From the NCBI GenBank assembly GCA_022842065.1, contig JALHQH010000017.1, positions 86,182-150,181 on the forward strand: a stretch of DNA of 64,000 nt. The letters run 5' to 3'. This document shows positions 8,639-16,909 of this stretch, in pieces. Every line of letters begins with the position of its first letter. The first letter of the stretch is position 1. Under the pieces are notes generated by a model that saw nothing but the letters and a program-made list of their open reading frames with translations, did no database searches and was not told the origin of the DNA. The position numbers and the translations under genes were made by a program. This stretch comes from Caldilineaceae bacterium. GTDB lineage: Bacteria > Chloroflexota > Anaerolineae > Caldilineales > Caldilineaceae.

Positions 8639-8670
8639 AGCCCAGCATCAATGTGATGCTGGGCTTTTTT
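8639..8670 (+). terminator. Intrinsic terminator after copy 1
   Basis: A perfect 12-bp stem (8639-8650 with 8654-8665), three-base loop, then a run of T. Confidence 0.9.
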
Positions 8671-9174
8671 GCGCCGTTACGCGGTCAACGGTGGCTATAT
8701 CAGCGCGCGTTAGCCTGGCGCGGCACAACGGACCTTGGCCAATCGGTCGCGGCTAGCGTTCTTCCCGTAAAGCTGACCGAGCGTGCAAAGGCGGTTATGC
8801 AACCAAAGTAGCCAAACCTACGAAACGATATTTATTGTGTAAGGCATGAGGTGACTGACATGGCCGACATGGCAAGCTGATTTTTTAAATCGTAAGGGAG
8901 AATTGCCTAAATGATTACGCAACTTCGCCAAAATCGTAAACTAAACGGATTTTTCTCACTGGTAGCGCAAACTTAGTTAACGAGAAACCTTACGTTTAAG
9001 TTGCTAGTAAGTTACCACATTGCTCCCATTGCTTCTGACAGCTTTCTGTAATACAATGAGCTCAAGCAAGCGGCTGCACGAAACAAAGCAAATCAGGTCC
9101 ACAAACAAATCAGCCAATCACAGCCAAGACGTTTACAGCTTCAGCTGGATCAATATTTACGGGAGAATAAGTTC
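8671..9174. other. Gene-free stretch between the duplicated genes
   Basis: About 500 bp without a supported gene. The first 300 bp show no structure that I recognise. From about 8978 it repeats the promoter/leader of copy 1. Confidence 0.6.
9029..9057 (+). promoter_or_regulatory. Sigma-70-type promoter of second 70-aa gene
   Basis: TTGCTT (9029-9034), 17-bp spacer, TACAAT (9052-9057), matching the first copy. Confidence 0.75.
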
Positions 9175-9387
9175 ATGAACACTTTCACCAATCTGAACTA
9201 CAAAAGCTGGTTGAGCATTCTGTGCCCGTTGATTACGTTGATTCCAGTGTTGAGCTTTATCTGGTCGGCGCCGGCTGAAGGGCTAGTGACCTTAGGTGCC
9301 TGGTTTGTCAGCAATCTGATGATGTTGACCATGCTCTGGTTGTTAGGGCGCATGGAACGCTCTGCTGTGCGCCGCCTGGCTGTATAG
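9175..9387 (+). CDS. 70-aa two-helix membrane protein, copy 2
   Basis: The product starts MNTFTNLNYKSWLSILCPLI and differs from copy 1 at only a few residues (K2N, L/V, L/M and SSM/SAV near the end). It has two hydrophobic helices and a basic tail. CGGGAG precedes the ATG. The pair probably inserts in the cytoplasmic membrane; a holin-like, toxin-like or small regulatory role is possible but nothing in the sequence selects among them. Confidence 0.85.
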   Translation: MNTFTNLNYKSWLSILCPLITLIPVLSFIWSAPAEGLVTLGAWFVSNLMMLTMLWLLGRMERSAVRRLAV

Positions 9388-9424
9388 CTTCTGCTAAATT
9401 CTACTTTTTCTTTCTCTTCGATCT

Positions 9425-9460
9425 AAGCCCGCCATTGCAAAGATGACGGGCTTATTTTTT
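9425..9460 (+). terminator. Intrinsic terminator after copy 2
   Basis: AAGCCCGCCAT pairs with ATGACGGGCTT (one bulge), followed by TATTTTTT. Confidence 0.85.
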
Positions 9461-9517
9461 GCTACTCTTGCCAGGCAACCCTTGGCCCGGCGCAGTGCCT
9501 CAGCGTTTGCATCTGGA

Positions 9518-10687
9518 CTAAACCCCAAAGATATGGGTCAAGACCGTACTGCCTGCGCCCCCGACACTCTGCAACAGCGCTCGGCTCGCCTGGGCCAGCT
9601 GATTGCCACCCGCCCGCCCTGTTAACTGTAAAACAATCTCGCAGGTTTGATAGATGGCCGAGGCCCCAATCGGATGCCCGCGCGCTTTTAAGCCACCCAT
9701 GGAACAGATGGGCAATTGTCCCTGCAATCCAATCTGATTCTCCACGGCCAACTGCCACCCTTCCCCCGCGTTGGCGTAGCCCACTGCCTCCAAGAGCAGA
9801 CAAGCCATAATGCTAAAAGCGTCATGCACCTCAAAGAGGTCGATATCATTGCGATGGACATTCGCCTTACGAAACGCATCGTGGGCAGAGCGTGCGGCGG
9901 CATAGAGATGCAGGGGATCAGCGCGTTGGTCAATGCGGAACCAGTCCGTCGCGACACTGGAGCCCAGAATACGCACTGGTTGCGCCGTAAAGGCGCGGGC
10001 TTCGTTACTACGGGTCAAGACAACCGCCGCGGCACCGTCACAAATCGGTGCGGCATCATAGCGCCGCAGCGGTGCGGCGACCAGCGGTGACTGGCTAACC
10101 ATCTCGCTGGTGACCAGCTTGTCTTTGAAGAGGGCGTTGGGATTACCACGCGCGTTCTGGTGTGCGTTAACGGCAAAGTTGTTGAAGCACTCTATATGCA
10201 AGCCATACCGTTCCAAGTAAAGCTGCATCAAGCGCGCATTCTGACTGAGCAACGTGGCGCCTTGGGGCACTTCCAACTCGGCATCCAGCGCTTTGGCCAG
10301 CACCTCGACGACGCGGGTTGGGTCGCTGCTCATCTGCTCGACGCCCAACGCAATTGCCGTGCGGGCTTCTCCACTGGCCACGGCAAAATAAGCCATGCGC
10401 AGCGCGGCGGCACCGCTTGCCGTGGCCGCACGTACCTGCAATGCTTCGATCCCGCGTAGACCGGCGGCATCGGCAATCAGTGTGGCCAGATGTTTCTGCC
10501 CTTGCAATTCATCGGCCAGCATGTTGCCGACAAAGAGGGCATCGACCCGATCAATGCCGGCATCTGCCAGTGCCAGGTTGACCGCGGCGGCACCCATCGC
10601 TTTTAAGTTTAGCATGCTGGTCTTCACCACGGGCAGTTGGCCCATCCCCACAATGCTAACGCCACCCGTACGGTCAAGCATCCACAT
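9518..10687 (-). CDS. SCP2-type thiolase-like protein lacking the nucleophilic Cys
   Basis: The 389-aa product has the thiolase fold: VRAATASGAAALRMA, ICDGAAAVVLT, the SCP2/archaeal-type VHDAFS and the C-terminal GGLKARGHPIGAS. In active thiolases the first of these reads ACASG; here codon ACG gives Thr in place of Cys. The C-terminal His is kept. It may therefore be a non-catalytic or altered thiolase-like subunit, as in some acyltransferase complexes with a DUF35 partner, but no DUF35 gene is next to it. The start ATG at 10687 precedes a second ATG two codons on. Confidence 0.85.
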   Translation of the reverse strand: MWMLDRTGGVSIVGMGQLPVVKTSMLNLKAMGAAAVNLALADAGIDRVDALFVGNMLADELQGQKHLATLIADAAGLRGIEALQVRAATASGAAALRMAYFAVASGEARTAIALGVEQMSSDPTRVVEVLAKALDAELEVPQGATLLSQNARLMQLYLERYGLHIECFNNFAVNAHQNARGNPNALFKDKLVTSEMVSQSPLVAAPLRRYDAAPICDGAAAVVLTRSNEARAFTAQPVRILGSSVATDWFRIDQRADPLHLYAAARSAHDAFRKANVHRNDIDLFEVHDAFSIMACLLLEAVGYANAGEGWQLAVENQIGLQGQLPICSMGGLKARGHPIGASAIYQTCEIVLQLTGRAGGNQLAQASRALLQSVGGAGSTVLTHIFGV

Positions 10688-10995
10688 AGATCGCCCTGTG
10701 CTTTCTCCCTAAAGTGTACTCTGTTTGAAATCAGTTCTTTAATTTTCGCGAACGAGGTGACTGTCACCAGGTGAGGAGCGGCTTGATCGACCAGCGCATG
10801 CCATCGCCCACTGACAGTCACCTTGCTGACCCTTTTCTGGGCCAAACGCGCGCGCCTGCGGCGGACCGCGGCCACGCGATTGCGTGCTCGCCTACCATCT
10901 TACTGCCGCGCCGATTTGATTGTCAATTGGGATCAGGCTTATGATCCATGCCGCGCGCTGATTGTCGTCGTTTTGCTAATGAAGGAGCTCATCTC
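10688..10995. other. Divergent intergenic region with a 12-bp inverted repeat
   Basis: AGGTGACTGTCA (10755-10766) is repeated in inverse at 10812-10823. This lies between the thiolase and P450 genes, which diverge. An operator or hairpin is possible; no promoter box stands out. Confidence 0.4.
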
Positions 10996-12333
10996 ATGTC
11001 TATGCCCATGCCCTTGGCGACTGCTCGTCGTGGCCGTACTGGTTTTGCGCATCTGCGCGAAATGCGGACAGATATGCTTGGTTATCTCAATCACCTAGCC
11101 AGCCAAGGCGATCGCTTACGGATTAGGCTAGGACCGCTTTCCGCGTACTTTATCAATCACCCTGATGATGTACGTGAGGTGCTCGTTACCCAGGCACAGA
11201 AGTTACAAAAGCCGGGGAATGTAAAATATGCGGCGCGTCAGCTCTTTGGCGAGAATCTCTTTACCAGTGATGGGGAAGTGTGGCAGCTCTTGCGCAGCAC
11301 GATGCAACCGGCTTTTCATGCCACGCGCGTCAACCGTTATGCCGCAATTATGGCGGCCCACACCCAGACGATGGTTAACGCCTGGCCGCCAGGCAGCACG
11401 GTGGAGATCACCGCTGCGATGATGCAGTTGACCATGGGGATCAGCACCAAGACCCTCTTTGATGTGGATGTGCGTGATCAGGCCGCTGGGGCGGCGATTG
11501 TGCGCTTTATCGAACTTTTCAACGAGCGCATCGCCGCGCCGATCCCTGTCCCTGGTTGGCTACCGACCCCCCGCAATCGCGAGCTGAAGCAGCTGATCCG
11601 TGTAGCGGATGCGCTGCTGCAACCAATCATCGAAGAACGGCGCGCAACGGGGGTTGATCATGGCGATGTGCTCTCCATGTTACTCAAGGCGCAACAGGCT
11701 GATCAGACCGGCATTCTCACCGACCACCAGGTGCGCAATGAGATTAACAATCTCTTTGCGGCCGGCTATGAGGTGGTGGGTAACACCTTGGCCTTTACCC
11801 TCTATCTGCTGGCGCAACATGCTGCGGTGGCGGCCAAAGTTGTTGCCGAGCTGGATCAAGTGTTAGCGGGGCGGACGATTACCGTAGCGGATCTGCCCAA
11901 CTTGCCCTATTTGGAGATGGTCATCAAGGAGTCCATGCGTTTGCTGCCGGTGACGACCGTATTGGCCCGCCAAACAACCGAACCAATCACCGTTGCCGGC
12001 CACCAGATTGCGAAGGGGCAGATGATCCTGGTTGCGCCGTGGACCTTGCACCGGCATCCAGCCATTTACCCCGCACCCGCTGAATTTGACCCTGACCGTT
12101 TTGCCCCTGCGCGGGTTGATGCCATCCCCAAACATGCCTATATCCCCTTTGCCATTGGCCCGCGCATCTGCCTGGGCAACGCTTTTGCTATGTTGCAACT
12201 GCGCGTCAACCTGGCGACGATCTTGCAACGTTATCGGCTGGAACTGGTGGCGGGTTACCAATTTGAGCCACTCTTCCGCTTCAACATGCGCCCGAAGGAC
12301 GGCTTGCCGATGGTTGTGCGCGCCCCGTCGTAG
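10996..12333 (+). CDS. Cytochrome P450
   Basis: The 445-aa product has the I-helix FAAGYEVVGNT, the K-helix ExxR (KESMRLLP), the PERF-type region (FDPDRFAPAR) and the haem loop PFAIGPRICLGNAFAML with Cys392 as axial ligand. AAGGAG eight bases before the ATG at 10996 decides the start; a longer frame opens at 10948. The I-helix has Gly-Tyr-Glu where many P450s have Gly-His-Glu-Thr. Substrate unknown. No ferredoxin or reductase gene is adjacent, so electron donors must be encoded elsewhere. Confidence 0.95.
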   Translation: MSMPMPLATARRGRTGFAHLREMRTDMLGYLNHLASQGDRLRIRLGPLSAYFINHPDDVREVLVTQAQKLQKPGNVKYAARQLFGENLFTSDGEVWQLLRSTMQPAFHATRVNRYAAIMAAHTQTMVNAWPPGSTVEITAAMMQLTMGISTKTLFDVDVRDQAAGAAIVRFIELFNERIAAPIPVPGWLPTPRNRELKQLIRVADALLQPIIEERRATGVDHGDVLSMLLKAQQADQTGILTDHQVRNEINNLFAAGYEVVGNTLAFTLYLLAQHAAVAAKVVAELDQVLAGRTITVADLPNLPYLEMVIKESMRLLPVTTVLARQTTEPITVAGHQIAKGQMILVAPWTLHRHPAIYPAPAEFDPDRFAPARVDAIPKHAYIPFAIGPRICLGNAFAMLQLRVNLATILQRYRLELVAGYQFEPLFRFNMRPKDGLPMVVRAPS

Positions 12334-12362
12334 CGGCACAATATATCGTGCCGCTACGACGG
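12325..12362. terminator. Hairpin between convergent genes
   Basis: Perfect 15-bp arms (12325-12339, 12348-12362) around an 8-base loop. The left arm contains the P450 stop codon. Without a T-run on the plus strand it may work factor-dependently or for both strands. Confidence 0.7.
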
Positions 12363-12391
12363 AAGTTGTGTAAGTTTTCGTTGGTCAGTTT

Positions 12392-13024
12392 CTAATGCTC
12401 GGTGGGATGGGTAGCCGCGTACAGTAGGGTGGGCGGCTCGGCGCGCAGCAGGCGGTCGGTGAGCTTGTATTTGCCGGCAATGCGTTGTAACTTTTCTTCG
12501 GCGGCCAGCGCTGCTGCATAATCGGGCGCGGTCAATTCCAACTCGACCATCACCCCTTCACCTAGGATCTTGGGGCAACGCATCAACTTGGTGTGCAGAT
12601 CGAGATCGGCGACATAACCGAGGCGATCGACGCCACTAAAGCTCATAAAGGGGTGGTGACCAGCGGCGGTTAACTGGCTGAGCACCCCATCAGCGTCGGC
12701 AAAATCGCCGGTGATGCCGACCTCGGCCAGAATTTCACTGCCCTGCACCCCGTGGGTAATCTCTTCGCCCCACTCGCGACGGATATTGGCAAAGCTCCCC
12801 TGATCGGCCTCTTTATAGCCCAGGTAATAACGGCTGTTGCCGGTGGGTGGCACCAGGCCAATGCGCAATAGCCGCCCGTTCGCATAAATGGCTGGGCTGA
12901 GAATATCCGTCGTCCATTCTTTTTCTGCGCCTAGACTTGCTTCTAAAAAGGGCAAGAGGGTATACGCCTCGGCGACCGTGGCGACACGAAAACGAATCTC
13001 AACTTCATAAGATGGTGCTGCCAT
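12392..13024 (-). CDS. CYTH-domain protein (class IV adenylate cyclase/ThTPase-like)
   Basis: The 210-aa product begins with the diagnostic ExExR motif (YEVEIRFRV) and continues with the acidic/basic strand pattern of the triphosphate tunnel fold (LLRIG, YYLGYKEAD, MVELELTAPDYAAA). CYTH enzymes act on triphosphates: cAMP synthesis, thiamine triphosphate or inorganic tripolyphosphate. The polyphosphate glucokinase later in the window shows that polyphosphate is used, but no direct link is seen. It is followed on the same strand, upstream, by a membrane protein gene 18 bases away. Confidence 0.85.
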   Translation of the reverse strand: MAAPSYEVEIRFRVATVAEAYTLLPFLEASLGAEKEWTTDILSPAIYANGRLLRIGLVPPTGNSRYYLGYKEADQGSFANIRREWGEEITHGVQGSEILAEVGITGDFADADGVLSQLTAAGHHPFMSFSGVDRLGYVADLDLHTKLMRCPKILGEGVMVELELTAPDYAAALAAEEKLQRIAGKYKLTDRLLRAEPPTLLYAATHPTEH

Positions 13025-13042
13025 CTGCGGCTTTTCCTCTCT

Positions 13043-13663
13043 CTACACAGCCGTACGACTGCGCAGGATCTCAATGTAACGCTCGGTTGCCGACTGCTCC
13101 ACGACGGGAGTCTCTTCTTCCTCGCTGCGCCCCATGCCGCGCGTGGCGGCCCCCATGGGCACGCGGGCCGGACCAACGCCAGGCACGTCGACCATGGCCT
13201 GCGCCTCACTTTGTGCCAACTTGAGCACCCCTTCGGCCAATGCCGCGGCGGCTGATTCACGCTGACGAATGGCGCTGGTATTCAAGAAGTTCTTAACCTG
13301 CGTAATGATGCCCAGGATATCATGGGCCGGCTTCGATCCTGCGCCGATAATGAAACCGGTGATTAGCAGATCCCAGGTGGTCGGCATATTGTCAAGCAAG
13401 CCGGGTACCGAAGGGCTTAAAAACGCAAAGAGCTGGATATTCGCAAAACTGGCCAATAGAATGCCCAAGATCACACCAGCCAGCATACTTGTACCACTTT
13501 TGAATTGCAGATATTGGGGCGTCTTCAACTGTTCTGGCGTCCAGCCCAGAAAGCTTAGCAACGCCCATTCCAGGTAATTCCAAATAATTTCAATCGCCCG
13601 TTCCACGCCGACGGATGCCGTCAGAATCGGCATCAAGGCCGGGCCAATGCCAGTTGTGTCCAT
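13043..13663 (-). CDS. Hypothetical membrane protein
   Basis: The product (about 206 aa) has hydrophobic segments at about residues 8-30, 58-78 and 94-112, then a soluble Ala/Glu-rich tail. GGAG seven bases before the ATG at 13663 fixes the start. It resembles phage-like or envelope small membrane proteins only in a general way (PTTWDLLITGFIIGAGSKPAHDI). It lies upstream of the CYTH gene in the same direction, probably co-transcribed. Function not recognised. Confidence 0.7.
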   Translation of the reverse strand: MDTTGIGPALMPILTASVGVERAIEIIWNYLEWALLSFLGWTPEQLKTPQYLQFKSGTSMLAGVILGILLASFANIQLFAFLSPSVPGLLDNMPTTWDLLITGFIIGAGSKPAHDILGIITQVKNFLNTSAIRQRESAAAALAEGVLKLAQSEAQAMVDVPGVGPARVPMGAATRGMGRSEEEETPVVEQSATERYIEILRSRTAV

Positions 13664-13688
13664 AGAAAGCTCCAAGATTAGGAAGAGT

Positions 13689-13775
13689 GGTATATCAGTA
13701 AATCGGTATATCGGTAAATCAGTAGTTCAGTACCGATATACCGATTTACTGATATACCGATTTACCTATATACCC
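13689..13775. repeat. Hairpin built from iterated AAATCGGT-type words
   Basis: Perfect 28-bp arms (13689-13716 and 13731-13758) consist of alternations of ATATCAGT/AAATCGGT words, and the word goes on past the right arm. The same words form the elements at 33718-33850 and 61015-61085. Confidence 0.8.
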
Positions 13776-13789
13776 CTCCACCAACACCC

Positions 13790-15295
13790 CTACCCACCAA
13801 AATGTTCCGCCAGGTCAACGAGGAGGCGCACGCCGTAGCCGGTTGCCCCTTTGGGGGTGACCGGGTCTTTGTCGCTGCCGGTCCAGACCATTGCTGCAAT
13901 ATCGAGGTGGGCCCACGGATAGCCTTCGGTGAAATGCTCGATAAATTTAGCGCTGGTGGAGACCCCACCAAAGCGGCCGCCACTGTTCTTTAGCTCGGCC
14001 ATGTCACTTTTGATCTCATCGATATATTCATCGTACATGGGCATGGGCCAGAGTCGTTCACCAGTGCGTTCGGCGGCTTGGAGCAGCGCATTTTGCAACC
14101 CCTCATCATTGCTGAAACAGCCTGCCGCCTGCGTCCCCAGGGCAATCCCAATCGCGCCGGTCAAGGTTGCTAGATCAACCACCGCCGCGGGTTGATAGCG
14201 CGCCACATAACCCAGCGCATCGGCCAGCACCAGCCGCCCTTCGGCATCGGTGCTGATAATTTCGGTGCTCTTGCCGGTGATGCCAGTGAGAATATCACCA
14301 GGCCGAAAGGCGCGGCCATCGGGCATATTTTCCACACAGACGCCCAGCCCCATGACGCGGCGCTTGACCCCTAGCCGCGCAATCGCTTCCATCGCGCCGA
14401 TCACCGTGCCGGCCCCGCCCATATCGTCCTTCATCATCCCCATATTTTCCGAGGGCTTGATGCTGATGCCACCAGTGTCAAAGGTAATGCCCTTGCCGAC
14501 GAAGATCAGCGGTGCCTGCTGCTCCGTGCCGGCGGGGGCATGTTCGAGGATGATGAACTGGGCTTCGTTTTCGCTGCCCTGGCTGACGGCGAGCAGAATA
14601 TTCATCCCCAACTCGCGCATGGTAGCTTCGTCAAGGACGGTGATTTTCAGCCCAACATTTTCGGCCATGGCCCTTGCCCGTTTGGCAAATTCGACGGGGT
14701 TCAACACATTGGCTGGTTCACTCACATAGCTACGCGCCGCATAGACCCCGGTTGCCATCGCGCTGCCACGGGCAACCCCAGCCTCAATGGCGGCAACTTT
14801 GCTGCCATCAAATTCCACAACCGTACAGCGCTCTGGCCCAGCTTCTGGGGCTTGGCGTTTGTAGTTAGGAGCCAGGTAAGCGGCCAAGAGGGTGCCTTCA
14901 GCCATCGCCTGCGCGGCATCACGCGCATCCAGCCCACCAACGCCTGCCCCATGGACAATCGTGGCATACTGCTTGACCCCTTTTAGTTTACGCAGCGCAC
15001 TTTGCACCGTAGCTGCGGCCCGGCGAACCCCTTTTAGGGTAAATTTCTCCGCCTCACCCAGCCCAATGACCAGGACGCGGGCGGCCGGCAGTTGACCGTT
15101 AGTGTAAAGCAAAGCTGTCGTCCCCACCTTGCCGGTAAAATCGGCAGTTGCGATCAACTGACTGATTGCGCCGCCGAGGGCTTTGTCGATGGCACCCGTG
15201 GCACCACCGGGTTTGGTCACCCCTTCGAATAAATTAACAACGAGACAATCGCCCGTTTGTTGGGCAAGATTCCCTTGCACCACATTGATTTCCAT
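13790..15295 (-). CDS. pepA: Leucyl aminopeptidase (M17 family)
   Basis: The 501-aa product has the M17 metal and active-site motifs: FVGKGITFDTGG (metal-binding Lys/Asp), KDDMGGAGTV, ENMPDGRAFRPGD and STDAEGRLVLADAL, where the usual NTDAEGR Asn is replaced by Ser. Length is typical for the family. It removes N-terminal residues from peptides with two divalent metals, as a cytoplasmic hexamer. It stands alone between two repeat elements. Confidence 0.95.
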   Translation of the reverse strand: MEINVVQGNLAQQTGDCLVVNLFEGVTKPGGATGAIDKALGGAISQLIATADFTGKVGTTALLYTNGQLPAARVLVIGLGEAEKFTLKGVRRAAATVQSALRKLKGVKQYATIVHGAGVGGLDARDAAQAMAEGTLLAAYLAPNYKRQAPEAGPERCTVVEFDGSKVAAIEAGVARGSAMATGVYAARSYVSEPANVLNPVEFAKRARAMAENVGLKITVLDEATMRELGMNILLAVSQGSENEAQFIILEHAPAGTEQQAPLIFVGKGITFDTGGISIKPSENMGMMKDDMGGAGTVIGAMEAIARLGVKRRVMGLGVCVENMPDGRAFRPGDILTGITGKSTEIISTDAEGRLVLADALGYVARYQPAAVVDLATLTGAIGIALGTQAAGCFSNDEGLQNALLQAAERTGERLWPMPMYDEYIDEIKSDMAELKNSGGRFGGVSTSAKFIEHFTEGYPWAHLDIAAMVWTGSDKDPVTPKGATGYGVRLLVDLAEHFGG

Positions 15296-15344
15296 GATTT
15301 GTTTTTCCTTTTAGCGCAAGGCTCAACTTCTGCATTAGAAGGCA

Positions 15345-15453
15345 GGATGACAAGGTGAAGGGGTGAAGGGGTGAAGGGGTGAAGGGGTGATTGTCTCGGT
15401 CACCATGTCACCTTGTCACCGTGTCACCGTGTCACCCCTTCACCTTGTCATCC
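15345..15453. repeat. Hairpin built from iterated GAAGGGGT/TCACC words
   Basis: The 22-bp ends (15345-15366, 15432-15453) are perfectly complementary. The left side carries four tandem GAAGGGGT units; the right side carries tandem GTCACC words (ACCATGTC, ACCTTGTC, ACCGTGTC). The sequence is unlike the other word-hairpins but the design is the same. Confidence 0.8.
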
Positions 15454-15468
15454 GGTCATCCCCCCCGC

Positions 15469-16716
15469 TCAGCCTAACTTCTTCTCCAAACGCAAGGCGG
15501 CTTCGGCCAGGGTTTCATCGGTCTTGCAGAAACAGAAGCGCGCCAGATTGTCGGTGAGATATTGATGGGCGGGGCTGTAGAAGGGGCTGGGCGGAATGGC
15601 CGCCACCCCGACTTCGCGTGTAAACCAGCGGCAGACGCTCTGGTCGCGGCGTGAACCCGCTTCGATGGGTACATCGAGCTGGCTGGTATCGACTAGAATA
15701 AAGTAAGAGCCCTGGGGGGTGAGCGGCTTCAGGCCGACCCGATGCAGCGTGTTCAAAAGAAAATCGCGCTTGCCCTTGTACATCTGCCCCAGCCAGTTAA
15801 AGTAATCGTGTTCACCGGCGACTTCCAATGCGATGGCGACCGCTTCCTGTAGGGGGGTTGCCACGGCAAAGGGGATCCACTGGTGGGCCATGAAGATGGC
15901 ATGGGCCAACTTTTCATTGGTGATCGCCCAGCCGATCTTCCACCCGGTGACAGAGAAAGTTTTGCCGGCACTGCCCAGGGTAATCGTCCGTTCCCACATG
16001 CCGGGCAAGGTGGCAATGCGGGTGTGTTCCACCGGTTGGCCGGGATCGCTGTAAGTCATCCATTCATAAACTTCATCACTGAGGACGAGGATATCATGTT
16101 TTTGCACCAGGTCGGCGATCTGCCCCAACTCGGCCCGATTGAGCACTTTGCCCAGGGGGTTTTGTGGGGTGTTAATAATCAGCAGGCGCGTGCGTGGCGT
16201 AAACGCGGCTTCTAATTCAGCCATGTCGAGGACCCAATCTGCGGCGGTGGTTGCGTTGGGCTTGGGGCGCAGCGGCACATAGACCGGCGTCGCGCCCGCC
16301 ATGATCACCGAAGGGGCATAGCTGTCATAGAACGGCTCGATCAGCACCACTTCGTCGCCTGGCTCAACCAGTGCTTGCAAGGTGGCATAGATGCCCTCTG
16401 TCGCGCCGACGGTGACGACAATTTCGCGCTGGGGGTCCAGATCACGCCCAAAGAGCGGCCCGTAGACCTTAGCCAGCGCGTTGATCAAACGGGCATGACC
16501 GGCGCTGCGCGCATATTGGTTGAGATCGGCGGCAACGGCCTGTTGGGCGGCGGCCTTCACAAAGTCGGGCGCGGGAAAATTGGGAAAGCCCTGCCCCAGG
16601 TTAACCGCATTGTGCTGAATGGCCAGTGCCGTGTATTCGGCAAAGACCGTTGTGCCAAAACCGCGCACACGCTGTGCGGGTTGAAAGGGCGGGCGAGTTG
16701 AAACGGGTTGCGTCAC
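15469..16716 (-). CDS. Class I/II PLP aminotransferase (methionine/kynurenine type)
   Basis: The 415-aa product matches fold-type I aminotransferases: NLGQGFPNFPAPDF, the NTPQNPLGKVL loop, VLSDEVYEWM and the PLP-Lys in LGSAGKTFSVTGWKIGW, with an Arg near the C-terminus (NLARFCFCK) for the substrate carboxylate. The N-terminal NLGQGFPNF is typical of the kynurenine-oxoglutarate/methionine aminotransferase group (YbdL/KAT-like). Exact substrate is uncertain. Confidence 0.9.
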   Translation of the reverse strand: MTQPVSTRPPFQPAQRVRGFGTTVFAEYTALAIQHNAVNLGQGFPNFPAPDFVKAAAQQAVAADLNQYARSAGHARLINALAKVYGPLFGRDLDPQREIVVTVGATEGIYATLQALVEPGDEVVLIEPFYDSYAPSVIMAGATPVYVPLRPKPNATTAADWVLDMAELEAAFTPRTRLLIINTPQNPLGKVLNRAELGQIADLVQKHDILVLSDEVYEWMTYSDPGQPVEHTRIATLPGMWERTITLGSAGKTFSVTGWKIGWAITNEKLAHAIFMAHQWIPFAVATPLQEAVAIALEVAGEHDYFNWLGQMYKGKRDFLLNTLHRVGLKPLTPQGSYFILVDTSQLDVPIEAGSRRDQSVCRWFTREVGVAAIPPSPFYSPAHQYLTDNLARFCFCKTDETLAEAALRLEKKLG

Positions 16717-16830
16717 CTTCGTCTTATCCTTCGCTACTTGATTGGTCGGAGGAAAATTATGCTAGTCATTATACTTGATCTTAGTGCGCCAAGCTAGTGC
16801 TTTAGCCGAACGGACAGCAATTCCGGCAGT

Positions 16831-16900
16831 GTGTACTGCGCATCCCCCGATGTGCAGCAGCGTGTACTGCGCATCGGGGGATGCGCAGTACACGCTGCTG
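16831..16900. repeat. Palindromic repeat with GTGTACTGCGCATC core
   Basis: Perfect 21-bp arms (16855-16875, 16880-16900) around GGGG. A further partial copy of the core stands at 16831-16850. The inner core, but not the outer stem, recurs at 52579-52628. Confidence 0.8.
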
Positions 16901-16909
16901 TGAGGACAA

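Larger units (their letters stand above)
8978..9387 (+). repeat. Second copy of the duplicated promoter + gene unit
   Basis: Counterpart of 8205-8593; shares AGTTAACGAGAAACCTTACG, the promoter block and the coding sequence. The leader carries an extra stretch (about 9070-9125). Confidence 0.8.
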
